Shown here in pieces: positions 1 through 6,629 of a stretch of DNA of 12,875 nt. The notes beneath the pieces are model-generated. The model ran no database searches and was not told the origin of the DNA. It worked only from the letters and a program-made list of their open reading frames with translations. This DNA comes from CALAED01 sp937891035 (GTDB lineage Bacteria > Actinomycetota > Actinomycetes > Streptosporangiales > Streptosporangiaceae). Position numbers and translations under genes: made by a program. The stretch's first letter is position 1. Each line of letters begins with the position of its first letter. The stretch covers positions 1 to 12,875 of the forward strand of contig DASQSZ010000108.1 of NCBI GenBank assembly GCA_035642125.1. The letters are read 5' to 3'.

Positions 1-29
1 GGGTCGGTGACGCGGCCGGTGACCGACTG

Positions 30-1115
30 TCAGCCGGCGGTTTCGTAGAGCATGCGCGCCGCCTCGCGGCAGCGGGCCAGGGCCGTACGGACGTACCCGG
101 GCGACGCGCCGGCCAGGCCGCAGGCGGGCGTGAGCACGACCTGCTCGGGCAGCCGCTCGGCCGCGAAACCGAGTCGCCGCCACAAGTCGCGGACCGGTGC
201 CGCGGTCTCCTTCAGGCCGGGCAGGCCGGGCGGCCCCCCGTCAAGACGGGCTCGATCGCCTCGCCGCGCTCGGCGGGGGCCGGGCGATGCCGGCTCGACC
301 GCGGGCACGACGCCGAGGAACAGGCCCACGCCCGCGTCGACGATCTCCCCGACGGCGTCGTGGGCCCGTTCCGGCAGCAGGCTGAGGTCGACGGAGACGG
401 CGGCGGCGCCGGCCCGGCGCAGGACGCCGTACGGGACGTCCGCCGCACAGCAGTGCACGATCGTGGTGCCGGTCGCTTCGCCCGCGGCGGCACCGGCGGC
501 GGCGTCGATCACCGTGCGCAGCCCGGCTTCGACGACCGGTTCTTCGACGGCGGCCAGCCGGCCGAACCCGCTCGCCGTCGGCACGGTGCCCGCCAGCACC
601 GCCGGCAGCCCCGGCTCATCGAGCTGCGGCAGCACCGTGGCGCCCGGCACCCGGCGGCGCACCTCGGCGATGTGCGCGGCGACACCTTCGGCGAGCGAGG
701 CGGTCAGGTCGCGGACGGCTCCGGGATCTTTGAGCGTACGGTCGCCGTACGCGAGCTCGAGCGTCGCGGCCAGCGTCCACGGCCCGCAGACCTGGACCTT
801 GAACGGACCTTCGTAGGTGCCGGCCAGCTCCTCGAGGGCGTCGAGGTCTCTGGCCAGGTGGTCGCGCGCCCGCCGCAGGTCCCGCCCGGGGCGGTCGGCC
901 ATCCGCCAGCCCGACGGCCGCAGCTCCACCGGCAGGTCGACGAGCAGCGCCGCCGCCCGGCCGGCCAGATCGGCGCCCGGACCGCGATCGGGCAGCTCAG
1001 GAAGATGCGGCAGGTCGGGCAGCTCGCCGAGCCCGACGCGCAGCGCCTCGGCCGGATCCCGCCCGGGATAGGACCCGATGCCGGTCGCGCTCGCCGGCGG
1101 CCACGGGAGGCTCAC
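30..1115 (-). CDS. MetE-type (cobalamin-independent) methionine synthase, short C-terminal-domain form
   Basis: 361 aa, GTG start. It is predicted to move a methyl group to homocysteine or a related thiol in the cytosol. The protein has only the catalytic (Meth_synt_2-like) barrel and lacks the N-terminal half of classical ~750-aa MetE, as in other short actinobacterial homologues. Visible landmarks are the N-terminal TGIGSYPG (11-18), the DEP motif (166-168), the zinc-ligand set H221-C222-C223 and C332 in the TPACGLA segment. The start is placed at 1115 because the family N-terminus begins there; the frame is open further upstream but is not MetE-like. The GTG overlaps the TGA of the oxidoreductase gene (GTGA), implying translational coupling. 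Residues about 281-292 are abnormally Arg-rich and look like a locally shifted frame (see findings). The methyl donor of these short forms is not settled, so the family is sure and the exact substrate is not. Confidence 0.88.
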   Translation of the reverse strand: MSLPWPPASATGIGSYPGRDPAEALRVGLGELPDLPHLPELPDRGPGADLAGRAAALLVDLPVELRPSGWRMADRPGRDLRRARDHLARDLDALEELAGTYEGPFKVQVCGPWTLAATLELAYGDRTLKDPGAVRDLTASLAEGVAAHIAEVRRRVPGATVLPQLDEPGLPAVLAGTVPTASGFGRLAAVEEPVVEAGLRTVIDAAAGAAAGEATGTTIVHCCAADVPYGVLRRAGAAAVSVDLSLLPERAHDAVGEIVDAGVGLFLGVVPAVEPASPGPRRARRGDRARLDGGPPGLPGLKETAAPVRDLWRRLGFAAERLPEQVVLTPACGLAGASPGYVRTALARCREAARMLYETAG

Positions 1116-1930
1116 CGGAGCTCGGCGAGTTTGTCGAGGCGGGTGAGCGTCTCGGCCTCGGGCTCGGTCTTCAGGCCGAAGAGCACACGGTCGACGCCGG
1201 CGTCGGCCAGCGTCGCGATGACCTCGGGGTCCGGCTTGGCCCCGAACACCGAAACCGGCACGTGCCGCCCAGCCCTGGCCCTCAGCTCGGCGATCCGCGC
1301 GGCGAGGTTCTCGGTACCGCGGCCGTAGATCGGGACCCAGGAGTCGCCGTACTCCAGGACGCGGTCGAACGTGGTCGGCCCCGATCCGCCGACGAGGATC
1401 GGCGGATGCGGGTCCTGTACCGGCTTGGGCCAGGAGAAGATCGGGTCGAAGTCGACGAACCGGCCGTGGAACTCGGCCTCGTCCTTGGTCCAGATCTCCT
1501 TCATGGCGAGCACCCGTTCGCGCAGCAGCGCCATGCGGGTAGCGGGGTCGGTGCCGTGATTGCGCATCTCCTCGCGGTTCCAGCCGGCGCCGATGCCGAC
1601 CATCAGGCGCCCGCCTGACAGCCGGTCGAGCGAGGCGATCTCTTTGGCGAGCACGATCGGGTCGCGCTGGATCACCAGCGCGATGCCGGTGCCGATCATG
1701 AGCCGGGTGGTGACGGCCGCCGCGGCGGCCAGCGCCACGAACGGGTCGAAGGTGCGGTAATAGACCCGCGGCAGGTCGGCGCCGCCCGGCCACGGCGTCT
1801 CCCGGCTCACCGGGATGTGCGTGTGCTCGGCGAGGAAGAGCGACTCGAACCCGCGCTCCTCCAGCGCCCGGCCGAGCCGGGCCGGGCCTATCCCCTCGTC
1901 GGTGACGAACGTCGATACGCCGAACTCCAT
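1112..1930 (-). CDS. LLM-class, probably F420-dependent oxidoreductase
   Basis: 272 aa, ATG start with a GGAGG site about 8 nt upstream. It is a cytosolic (beta/alpha)8 luciferase-like oxidoreductase. The conserved core LDRLSGGRLMVGIGAGWN (101-118) followed by the REEMRNHG stretch (119-126), and the phosphate-loop-like PILVGGSGP (177-185), match the bacterial luciferase-like family. The overall layout (MEFGVSTFVTDEG start, AEHTHIP at 35-41, GDSW at 195-198) resembles the subfamily annotated as F420-dependent in actinomycetes. The cofactor is inferred from family resemblance and FMN cannot be excluded. The substrate is unknown. It lies 42 bp downstream of mnmA and overlaps the methionine synthase start, so the three genes are probably co-transcribed. 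Nothing in the sequence ties its chemistry to methionine or tRNA thiolation. Confidence 0.85.
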   Translation of the reverse strand: MEFGVSTFVTDEGIGPARLGRALEERGFESLFLAEHTHIPVSRETPWPGGADLPRVYYRTFDPFVALAAAAAVTTRLMIGTGIALVIQRDPIVLAKEIASLDRLSGGRLMVGIGAGWNREEMRNHGTDPATRMALLRERVLAMKEIWTKDEAEFHGRFVDFDPIFSWPKPVQDPHPPILVGGSGPTTFDRVLEYGDSWVPIYGRGTENLAARIAELRARAGRHVPVSVFGAKPDPEVIATLADAGVDRVLFGLKTEPEAETLTRLDKLAELR

Positions 1931-1972
1931 GTGGCTCCTCCGCCTCCTGTGCCGGACTCGGTCAGAACTCAG

Positions 1973-3121
1973 TCAGACCAGGGCCGCTCGACCGGTCGCG
2001 GCGATCGTCGCCGAGCCCAGGACCGTGTCGCCGTCGTACAGGACGGCGGTTTGACCCTTCGCCACGCCCTGAGCCGGGGTACGCAATCTGATGCGCACCG
2101 CGCCGCCGCCATCGCCGCCGCCATCGCCGCCATCATCGCCGCCATCGCCGTCGCCGTCGCCGTCGCCGTCAGCGCGGGTGGCGGCGACGGTGCAGTCGTA
2201 GACCTCGCCGTGCGCCCGCAGCTGCACCTGACAGTCGATCGACGCGCCCGGCGCGGCCGCCAGCCACACGGGGTGCTCACCCACGATCTCGTCGACGTCG
2301 AGCGCGGCGCGCGGCCCGACCGTCACGGTGCCGGTGACCGGCGAGATGTCGAGGACGTAGCGCGGCTTGCCGTCGGGCGCGGGCCGCCCGATGCGCAGCC
2401 CCTTGCGCTGCCCGACGGTGTATCCGTACGCCCCTTCGTGCGCGCCGAGCACATCGCCGCCGACGTCGACGATCTTGCCGGGTGCGGCGCCGAGCCGGTC
2501 GGTGAGGAAACCCCGGGTGTCGCCGTCGGCGATGAAACAGATGTCGTGGCTGTCGGGCTTGTCGGCGACCCGCAGGCCGCGGGCCGCCGCCTCGCGCCGG
2601 ACGTCGGCCTTGGGGGTGTCGCCGAGCGGAAACATGGCGTGGGCGAGTTGCTCGCGCGTGCACACCGCGAGCACGTACGACTGGTCCTTGCCCGGATCGA
2701 CGGCGCGGCGCAGCACTCCGTCGCTCAGCCGGGCGTAGTGACCGGTGCAGACCGCGTCGAACCCCAGCGCACGAGCCCGGTCGAGCAGCGCGGTGAACTT
2801 GATCTTTTCGTTGCACCGCAGGCACGGGTTGGGCGTGCGGCCGGCCGCGTACTCGGCGACGAAGTCCTGCACGACGTCGCGATCGAACCGCTCGGCCATG
2901 TCCCAGACGTAGAACGGGATGCCGATCACGTCGGCGGCCCGCCGGGCGTCACGGGCGTCTTCGAGCGTGCAGCAGCCGCGGGCGCCGGTGCGGTAGGACT
3001 TGGGGTTGCTGGACAGCGCCATGTGCACGCCGGTGACGTCGTGGCCGGCCGCGGCGGCGCGGGCAGCGGCCACCGCGGAGTCGACGCCGCCGGACATGGC
3101 GGCGAGTACGCGAAGAGTCAT
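1973..3121 (-). CDS. mnmA: tRNA-specific 2-thiouridylase MnmA
   Basis: 382 aa. It thiolates U34 of tRNA Lys, Glu and Gln wobble positions, using ATP and a persulfide from a cysteine desulfurase, in the cytosol. The PP-loop SGGVDS is at 10-15. The catalytic cysteine is C100 in TPNPCLRCNEKIKF (96-109), and the second catalytic cysteine is C195 in SHDICFI (191-197). YTVGQRKGL (234-242) marks the middle domain. The C-terminal barrel ends with the typical QGVAKGQTAVLYDGD (351-365). Length is normal apart from an inserted run of only Asp and Gly at 318-340, encoded by a GCCGTC/GCCATC microsatellite. The ATG is preceded by GAGGGG at very short spacing. It heads a probable operon with the oxidoreductase and methionine synthase. 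The partner cysteine desulfurase lies one gene upstream on the same strand. Confidence 0.96.
   Translation of the reverse strand: MTLRVLAAMSGGVDSAVAAARAAAAGHDVTGVHMALSSNPKSYRTGARGCCTLEDARDARRAADVIGIPFYVWDMAERFDRDVVQDFVAEYAAGRTPNPCLRCNEKIKFTALLDRARALGFDAVCTGHYARLSDGVLRRAVDPGKDQSYVLAVCTREQLAHAMFPLGDTPKADVRREAAARGLRVADKPDSHDICFIADGDTRGFLTDRLGAAPGKIVDVGGDVLGAHEGAYGYTVGQRKGLRIGRPAPDGKPRYVLDISPVTGTVTVGPRAALDVDEIVGEHPVWLAAAPGASIDCQVQLRAHGEVYDCTVAATRADGDGDGDGDGGDDGGDGGGDGGGAVRIRLRTPAQGVAKGQTAVLYDGDTVLGSATIAATGRAALV
2102..2170. repeat. Asp-Gly-coding microsatellite inside mnmA
   Basis: The forward strand carries four perfect GCCGTC units at 2147-2170, preceded by interspersed GCC, GCCATC and GCCGCC units down to 2102. 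On the minus strand this encodes MnmA residues 318-340, all Asp or Gly. Every unit is a multiple of three, so gain or loss of units changes loop length without a frameshift. The tract sits between strands of the C-terminal barrel, after the TVAATRA segment and before AVRIRLRTPA, where most homologues have a short turn. Confidence 0.85.
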
Positions 3122-3176
3122 GACCCCTCAAGGCTACGTGCCCTGTGCACAAGGCCGCTCGCCGGGCGCCGTCAGC

Positions 3177-3197
3177 GCATACGATTTGCTCGCTATG
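3177..3197 (+). promoter_or_regulatory. Weak -10-like element, possibly for a leaderless transcript of the 3195 gene
   Basis: TACGAT at 3180-3185 fits TANNNT and lies nine bases before the ATG at 3195, so a start at or next to the ATG would give a leaderless message. I see no convincing -35 and no Shine-Dalgarno before this ATG, which is what makes the leaderless reading plausible. The 73-bp divergent gap also has TAGCCT on the minus strand, 13 nt before the mnmA ATG. Confidence 0.3.
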
Positions 3198-4370
3198 AGT
3201 TTCTTCCGCCGCGCCGGTGACACAGCGCCATCGCCCGCCTCGGCCATCGCCGAGTTCTGGGCGTGGTGGGCTCGGGCCCGTCCCCGCATCGAGGCCGCCG
3301 GCTTCACCGACCGCCCGCCGGGCGACAGCGCACCCAACGAACCCGACGCGTCTGACGCATCCCGCGCCGCGGCGCCTGACGCGCCTGACGCCGCGGCCGC
3401 GGAGGCTCCAGGCGCCGCCGACGCGGCCGTCCCCGCCCCCGGCGCCGCCGACGGCGGGCTGTCAGGCGAGCTGATCGAGGAGATCTCCGGGCGGGTCGCG
3501 GCGATCCGTCCCGAGCTGCAATGGGAGATCAGCGGCGCACCCGGCGCGGCGGCGTTCACGCTGAGCGGCGGCGGGGCCGGCGAGCTGCGCGGCATCTGCG
3601 AGCGCTGGCGGCGCGCCGCGCCGCCGACCGAGGGCTGGACCTTCCACGCGGCGCGCCGCGCCGAACCTGAACTGCTGCGCCGCCGGCTGTCGCTCGGCGA
3701 CCATGAGTTCGACCTGGGGTACGTGCGTCTTGGCATGCGGGCCGACCCGAACCGGGCCAGGGTCCACCTCAGCGTCTATCATCCCGACTTCCTGTTCGTC
3801 GCCGAGGAGGCGCGGCGGCAGGTCGCCGCCAACGTGCTCGTCTGGGCGCTGGGCGAAGACGACGTGGCCAGGTGGATCGGCGAGGTCACGATCGCCACCG
3901 AACAACCGGTGGACGCCTTGCCACCGGACACGCTGGGTGCAGTCGTCGCCCAGATCGCCGAGCCGTTCAAAGAGCCGACCTGGCTGCGCGGCGAGGGCAG
4001 GACGCCGCGTGGGCATCCGGCCCAGGTCGCGGTGCTCTTCCCACTGCACCGTCAAGACCATCCGCTGTGCGACCTGCACGTCGCGGTGTCGCTGCCGTAC
4101 GCCAACAGCAACCCCGACCGGCTGCCGGTCGCCCCGTCGTCGACCGCGTTGAAGGCGTTCCAAGAGAAGCTGAGCGGTTTTGGCGCCCACGCGGTGCTCG
4201 CGCTCAGCGAGACCGGCGACGGGCTGCGGGTGTTCCACCTGTACGCCGACCCCGACTCCGGCGTGGTCGCCGAGCTCGATCAGCTTGCCGCCGAATGGCC
4301 GGAGGGGCGGGCCAGGGTGGCCGCGGCGCCGGATCCGGCCTGGCGCACGCTGACGCCCTACCAGCCATGA
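3195..4370 (+). CDS. Uncharacterised protein, possibly DUF695-like
   Basis: 391 aa, function not recognised. The ATG at 3195 (MSFFRRAGD) is chosen because the frame upstream runs antisense through mnmA and the N-terminus becomes protein-like here. The N-terminal segment (about 15-38, AIAEFWAWWARARPRIEAAG) is a Trp-rich amphipathic helix. It is followed by a low-complexity Ala/Pro/Asp linker (41-88). A globular region follows, starting at GELIEEISGRVAAI (91-104) and running to the end, with ELQWEISG (107-114), DLGYVRLGMRAD (173-184) and a C-terminal GDGLRVFHLYADPDSG (341-356). The C-terminal half weakly recalls DUF695-type proteins, from memory only. No signal peptide, membrane helix or obvious catalytic motif is visible. 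It is the only long gene here on the plus strand, sits between cysteine desulfurase and mnmA, and ends 38 bp from the convergent desulfurase stop. Confidence 0.82.
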   Translation: MSFFRRAGDTAPSPASAIAEFWAWWARARPRIEAAGFTDRPPGDSAPNEPDASDASRAAAPDAPDAAAAEAPGAADAAVPAPGAADGGLSGELIEEISGRVAAIRPELQWEISGAPGAAAFTLSGGGAGELRGICERWRRAAPPTEGWTFHAARRAEPELLRRRLSLGDHEFDLGYVRLGMRADPNRARVHLSVYHPDFLFVAEEARRQVAANVLVWALGEDDVARWIGEVTIATEQPVDALPPDTLGAVVAQIAEPFKEPTWLRGEGRTPRGHPAQVAVLFPLHRQDHPLCDLHVAVSLPYANSNPDRLPVAPSSTALKAFQEKLSGFGAHAVLALSETGDGLRVFHLYADPDSGVVAELDQLAAEWPEGRARVAAAPDPAWRTLTPYQP

Positions 4371-4402
4371 CCGGGCCCGACACGGGCCGGTTCACGAACC
4401 GG
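4371..4402. terminator. Two overlapping hairpins between convergent genes, candidate bidirectional terminator
   Basis: GGCCCG-ACA-CGGGCC (4374-4388) and CCGGTT-CACG-AACCGG (4387-4402) are both perfect 6-bp stems. They share two bases, so they compete. They fill the 38-bp gap between the stop at 4370 and the convergent stop at 4409. No U-run follows on either strand, as is usual for actinomycete terminators. Confidence 0.5.
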
Positions 4403-4408
4403 GGCGGG

Positions 4409-5569
4409 TCAGCTCAGGCCGGCGCGGCGGGCCCGGTGGACGGCGGGGCCGATCGCGGCGGCCAGCGCGTCCACGTCCGCCTCGGTTGAGGTGTGCCCGA
4501 GGCTGAACCGCAGCGAGCCGCGCGCCCGCGGGATGTCCGCGCCCATCGCCAGCAGCACGTGGCTGGGCTGGGCGACTCCTGCCGAGCAGGCGGATCCGGT
4601 CGAGCACTCGATGCCGCGCGCGTCGAGCAGCATGAGCAGCGCATCGCCCTCGCAGCCGGGGAAGGAAAAGTGCGCGTTGCCCGGCAGCCTGTCGTCGGGG
4701 GCACCGTTGAGCACGGCGTCCGGGACGGCGGCCAAGACCTTGGCGATCAGCTCGTCCCGCAGCCCGGCCAGTCGGCGGGCCTCGGTCACGCGATGCCCGA
4801 CGGCGATCTGCACGGCGGCCGCGAACCCGACGATCGCCGGCGTGTCCAGCGTGCCGGAGCGCACCTCGCGTTCCTGGCCGCCGCCGTGCAGCACCGGGAC
4901 CGGGTCGAGTCCCTTGGCGAGCAGCAGCGCGCCCACGCCGAGCGGACCGCCGAGCTTGTGCCCGCTGATGGTCAGCGCGTCGGCGCCGGCCGCGGCGAAA
5001 GCGACCTCAAGCTGGCCGGCCGCCTGGACCGCGTCGGTATGGAAGGGAACGTCGTGCGCGCGCGCCACGGCCGCCAGCTCGGCCACCGGCTGGACCGTGC
5101 CGACCTCGTTGTTCGCCCACATGACGGTGACGAGGGCGACGTCGTCACCCTGAATCATCTCGGCGAGGGTCTCGGGATGCACTCGTCCCTGGGAGTCGAC
5201 CGGGATCCAGTCGACCCGTGCGCCCTCATGCTCGGCCAGCCAGTGGACCGCGTCGAGAATCGCATGATGCTCGATCGCGCTGGCCAGCACTCGGGTGCGC
5301 TGCGGAGCAGCGGCGCGGCGCGCCCAGTACAGGCCCTTGACGGCGAGATTGTCGGCCTCGGTGCCACCGCCGGTGAAGACGACTTCACTGGGCCGCGCGC
5401 CGAACGCGTTGGCGATGATCTCCCGCGACTCCTCGACCACGCGCCGCGCCCGGCGGCCCACGGCGTGGAGCGAGGAAGGATTGCCGACCCGGCCGAGCTC
5501 CGCGGTCATGGCGTCGATGGCCGCCGGCAGCATCGGGGTGGTCGCCGCGTGGTCTAGATACGTCACCAT
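4409..5569 (-). CDS. Cysteine desulfurase (IscS/NifS family, class V aminotransferase fold)
   Basis: 386 aa, PLP enzyme that converts L-cysteine to alanine and carries the sulfur as a persulfide. The start MVTYLDHAATTP is the canonical N-terminus. Seen in order: TGGGTEADN (66-74), the H100-H101 pair stacking near PLP, D179 in the FHTDAVQ segment, the Schiff-base lysine K205 in SGHKLGGPLG (202-211), RSGTLDTP (237-244), and the persulfide cysteine C328 in STGSACSAG (323-331). The long SSGSAC-type loop is that of group I enzymes. No Fe-S scaffold (iscU/sufU) gene is adjacent. The nearest acceptor on this strand is MnmA, so this enzyme is probably its sulfur donor, as YrvO is for MnmA in Bacillus subtilis; that link is inferred. 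A GAGG ribosome site lies about 6 nt upstream, and it is 82 bp downstream of etfA. Confidence 0.94.
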   Translation of the reverse strand: MVTYLDHAATTPMLPAAIDAMTAELGRVGNPSSLHAVGRRARRVVEESREIIANAFGARPSEVVFTGGGTEADNLAVKGLYWARRAAAPQRTRVLASAIEHHAILDAVHWLAEHEGARVDWIPVDSQGRVHPETLAEMIQGDDVALVTVMWANNEVGTVQPVAELAAVARAHDVPFHTDAVQAAGQLEVAFAAAGADALTISGHKLGGPLGVGALLLAKGLDPVPVLHGGGQEREVRSGTLDTPAIVGFAAAVQIAVGHRVTEARRLAGLRDELIAKVLAAVPDAVLNGAPDDRLPGNAHFSFPGCEGDALLMLLDARGIECSTGSACSAGVAQPSHVLLAMGADIPRARGSLRFSLGHTSTEADVDALAAAIGPAVHRARRAGLS

Positions 5570-5575
5570 GGCGCC

Positions 5576-5590
5576 CTCAGCCTAACCCGC
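5576..5590 (-). promoter_or_regulatory. Weak -10-like element before the cysteine desulfurase
   Basis: TAGGCT, read on the minus strand at 5584-5579, lies nine bases before the ATG at 5569. The same GTTAGGCT octamer core recurs on the minus strand upstream of the enoyl-CoA hydratase (AGCCTA at 11650-11655 on the plus strand). No -35 element is visible, and the gene may instead depend on read-through from etfBA. Confidence 0.25.
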
Positions 5591-5651
5591 GCCGCCCGCG
5601 CCCGCCGATCTCATCCTGGCATGATCGATCCCGGCGTCACGATGGGACGGA

Positions 5652-6611
5652 TCACCTACGCTTTTTGATCTCCTCGGTCAGTTGGGGGGCCACCTGGAAC
5701 AGGTCACCGACGACGCCATAGTCGACCAGCTCGAAGATGGGTGCCTCGGGGTCCTTGTTGATGGCCACGATCGTCTTCGAGGTCTGCATGCCGGCCCGGT
5801 GCTGGATGGCCCCGGAGATGCCGACCGCGATGTACAGCTGTGGCGAGACGGTCTTGCCTGTCTGGCCGACCTGGAACTGGTGCGGGTACCAGCCGGCGTC
5901 GGTCGCGGCGCGGGAAGCGCCAACGGCGGCGCCGAGCGAGTCGGCCAGGTCTTCAATGATCTTGAAGTTCTCCGCGCCGCCGACGCCGCGGCCGCCGGAG
6001 ACGACGACGGCCGCCTCGGTGAGCTCGGGGCGATCGCCCTTTTCCTGGACAACCCGTTCGACGATCTTCGCCGCCTTGGCCGCGTCCGACAGCGTCACCG
6101 ACACCTGCTCCTCGACCGGAGTGGCCGGCGCGGGCTGCGGCGAGACGGCGTTGGGGCGCACCGCGATGATCGGCAGGCCCGTCTTGACCTTCGCGTGGGC
6201 GATGACCGACCCGCCGAAGATCGAGTGCTCGCCGGTGAAGCCGTCGTCGACGTCGACGACGTCGACGACGTCGGTGAGGACGCCGGAGCCGATCTTGACG
6301 GCGAGGCGGCCGGCGACCTCCTTGCCCTCGGCGGTCGCCGGCACGAGCACGGCGGCCGGGGACCCGTCGGCCACCAGCTGGGCGAGCAGCTCGGCCTTGG
6401 GGGCGACGACATAGGAGGTCAACTCCTCGTCGGCGGCCTCGTACACCTTGGCCGCGCCGTATTCGGCCAGCTTGTCCTTGGCCGCGGCATAGCCGGGCCC
6501 AACCCATACCGCGGCCGGCTCACCGTGCCTGCGGGCGAGCGTCAGCAGCTCGAGCGTTACCTTCTTGACCTCACCGTCGAGATGATCGACGAGAACGAGA
6601 ATCTCCGCCAT
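5652..6611 (-). CDS. etfA: Electron transfer flavoprotein, alpha subunit
   Basis: 319 aa, typical length. With EtfB it forms the FAD-containing heterodimer that takes electrons from acyl-CoA and related dehydrogenases and passes them to a membrane ETF:quinone oxidoreductase. The C-terminal FAD domain is complete: SGGRGVGGAENF (205-216), GASRAATDAGW (231-241), GQTGKTVSPQLY (249-260), and the family signature from YIAVGISGAIQH (260-271) through TSKTIVAINKD (278-288). The N-terminal domain begins MAEILVLVDH. A GGAGG site precedes the ATG by about 8 nt, and etfB ends 18 bp upstream, so the pair is co-transcribed. The coding sequence holds a short imperfect GTCGACGAC repeat at about 6243-6272, giving a DVVDVVDVDD run (114-123). 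Confidence 0.97.
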   Translation of the reverse strand: MAEILVLVDHLDGEVKKVTLELLTLARRHGEPAAVWVGPGYAAAKDKLAEYGAAKVYEAADEELTSYVVAPKAELLAQLVADGSPAAVLVPATAEGKEVAGRLAVKIGSGVLTDVVDVVDVDDGFTGEHSIFGGSVIAHAKVKTGLPIIAVRPNAVSPQPAPATPVEEQVSVTLSDAAKAAKIVERVVQEKGDRPELTEAAVVVSGGRGVGGAENFKIIEDLADSLGAAVGASRAATDAGWYPHQFQVGQTGKTVSPQLYIAVGISGAIQHRAGMQTSKTIVAINKDPEAPIFELVDYGVVGDLFQVAPQLTEEIKKRR

Positions 6612-6629
6612 GTCGCGTGCCTCCGCCGC

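Noticed and set aside
3..27. Possible terminator hairpin after the methionine synthase (GTCGGT ... ACCGAC)
   Set aside because: The stem has only 6 bp with a 13-base loop and no U-run, too weak to call at the window edge.
1116..1793. Upstream extension of the methionine synthase frame to 1793
   Set aside because: The extra 226 codons overlap the oxidoreductase gene on the same strand in another frame and translate to Arg/Pro-rich sequence with no family resemblance. The MetE N-terminus begins at the GTG at 1115.
3000..3194. Earlier start (3000) for the unknown plus-strand gene
   Set aside because: It would overlap the 5' end of mnmA antisense. The segment before 3195 has no protein character or ribosome site.
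1817..3220. Long open frame on the plus strand opposite mnmA
   Set aside because: It is antisense to a certain gene and is composed of GC-skewed low-complexity residues. Such frames are expected in high-GC DNA.
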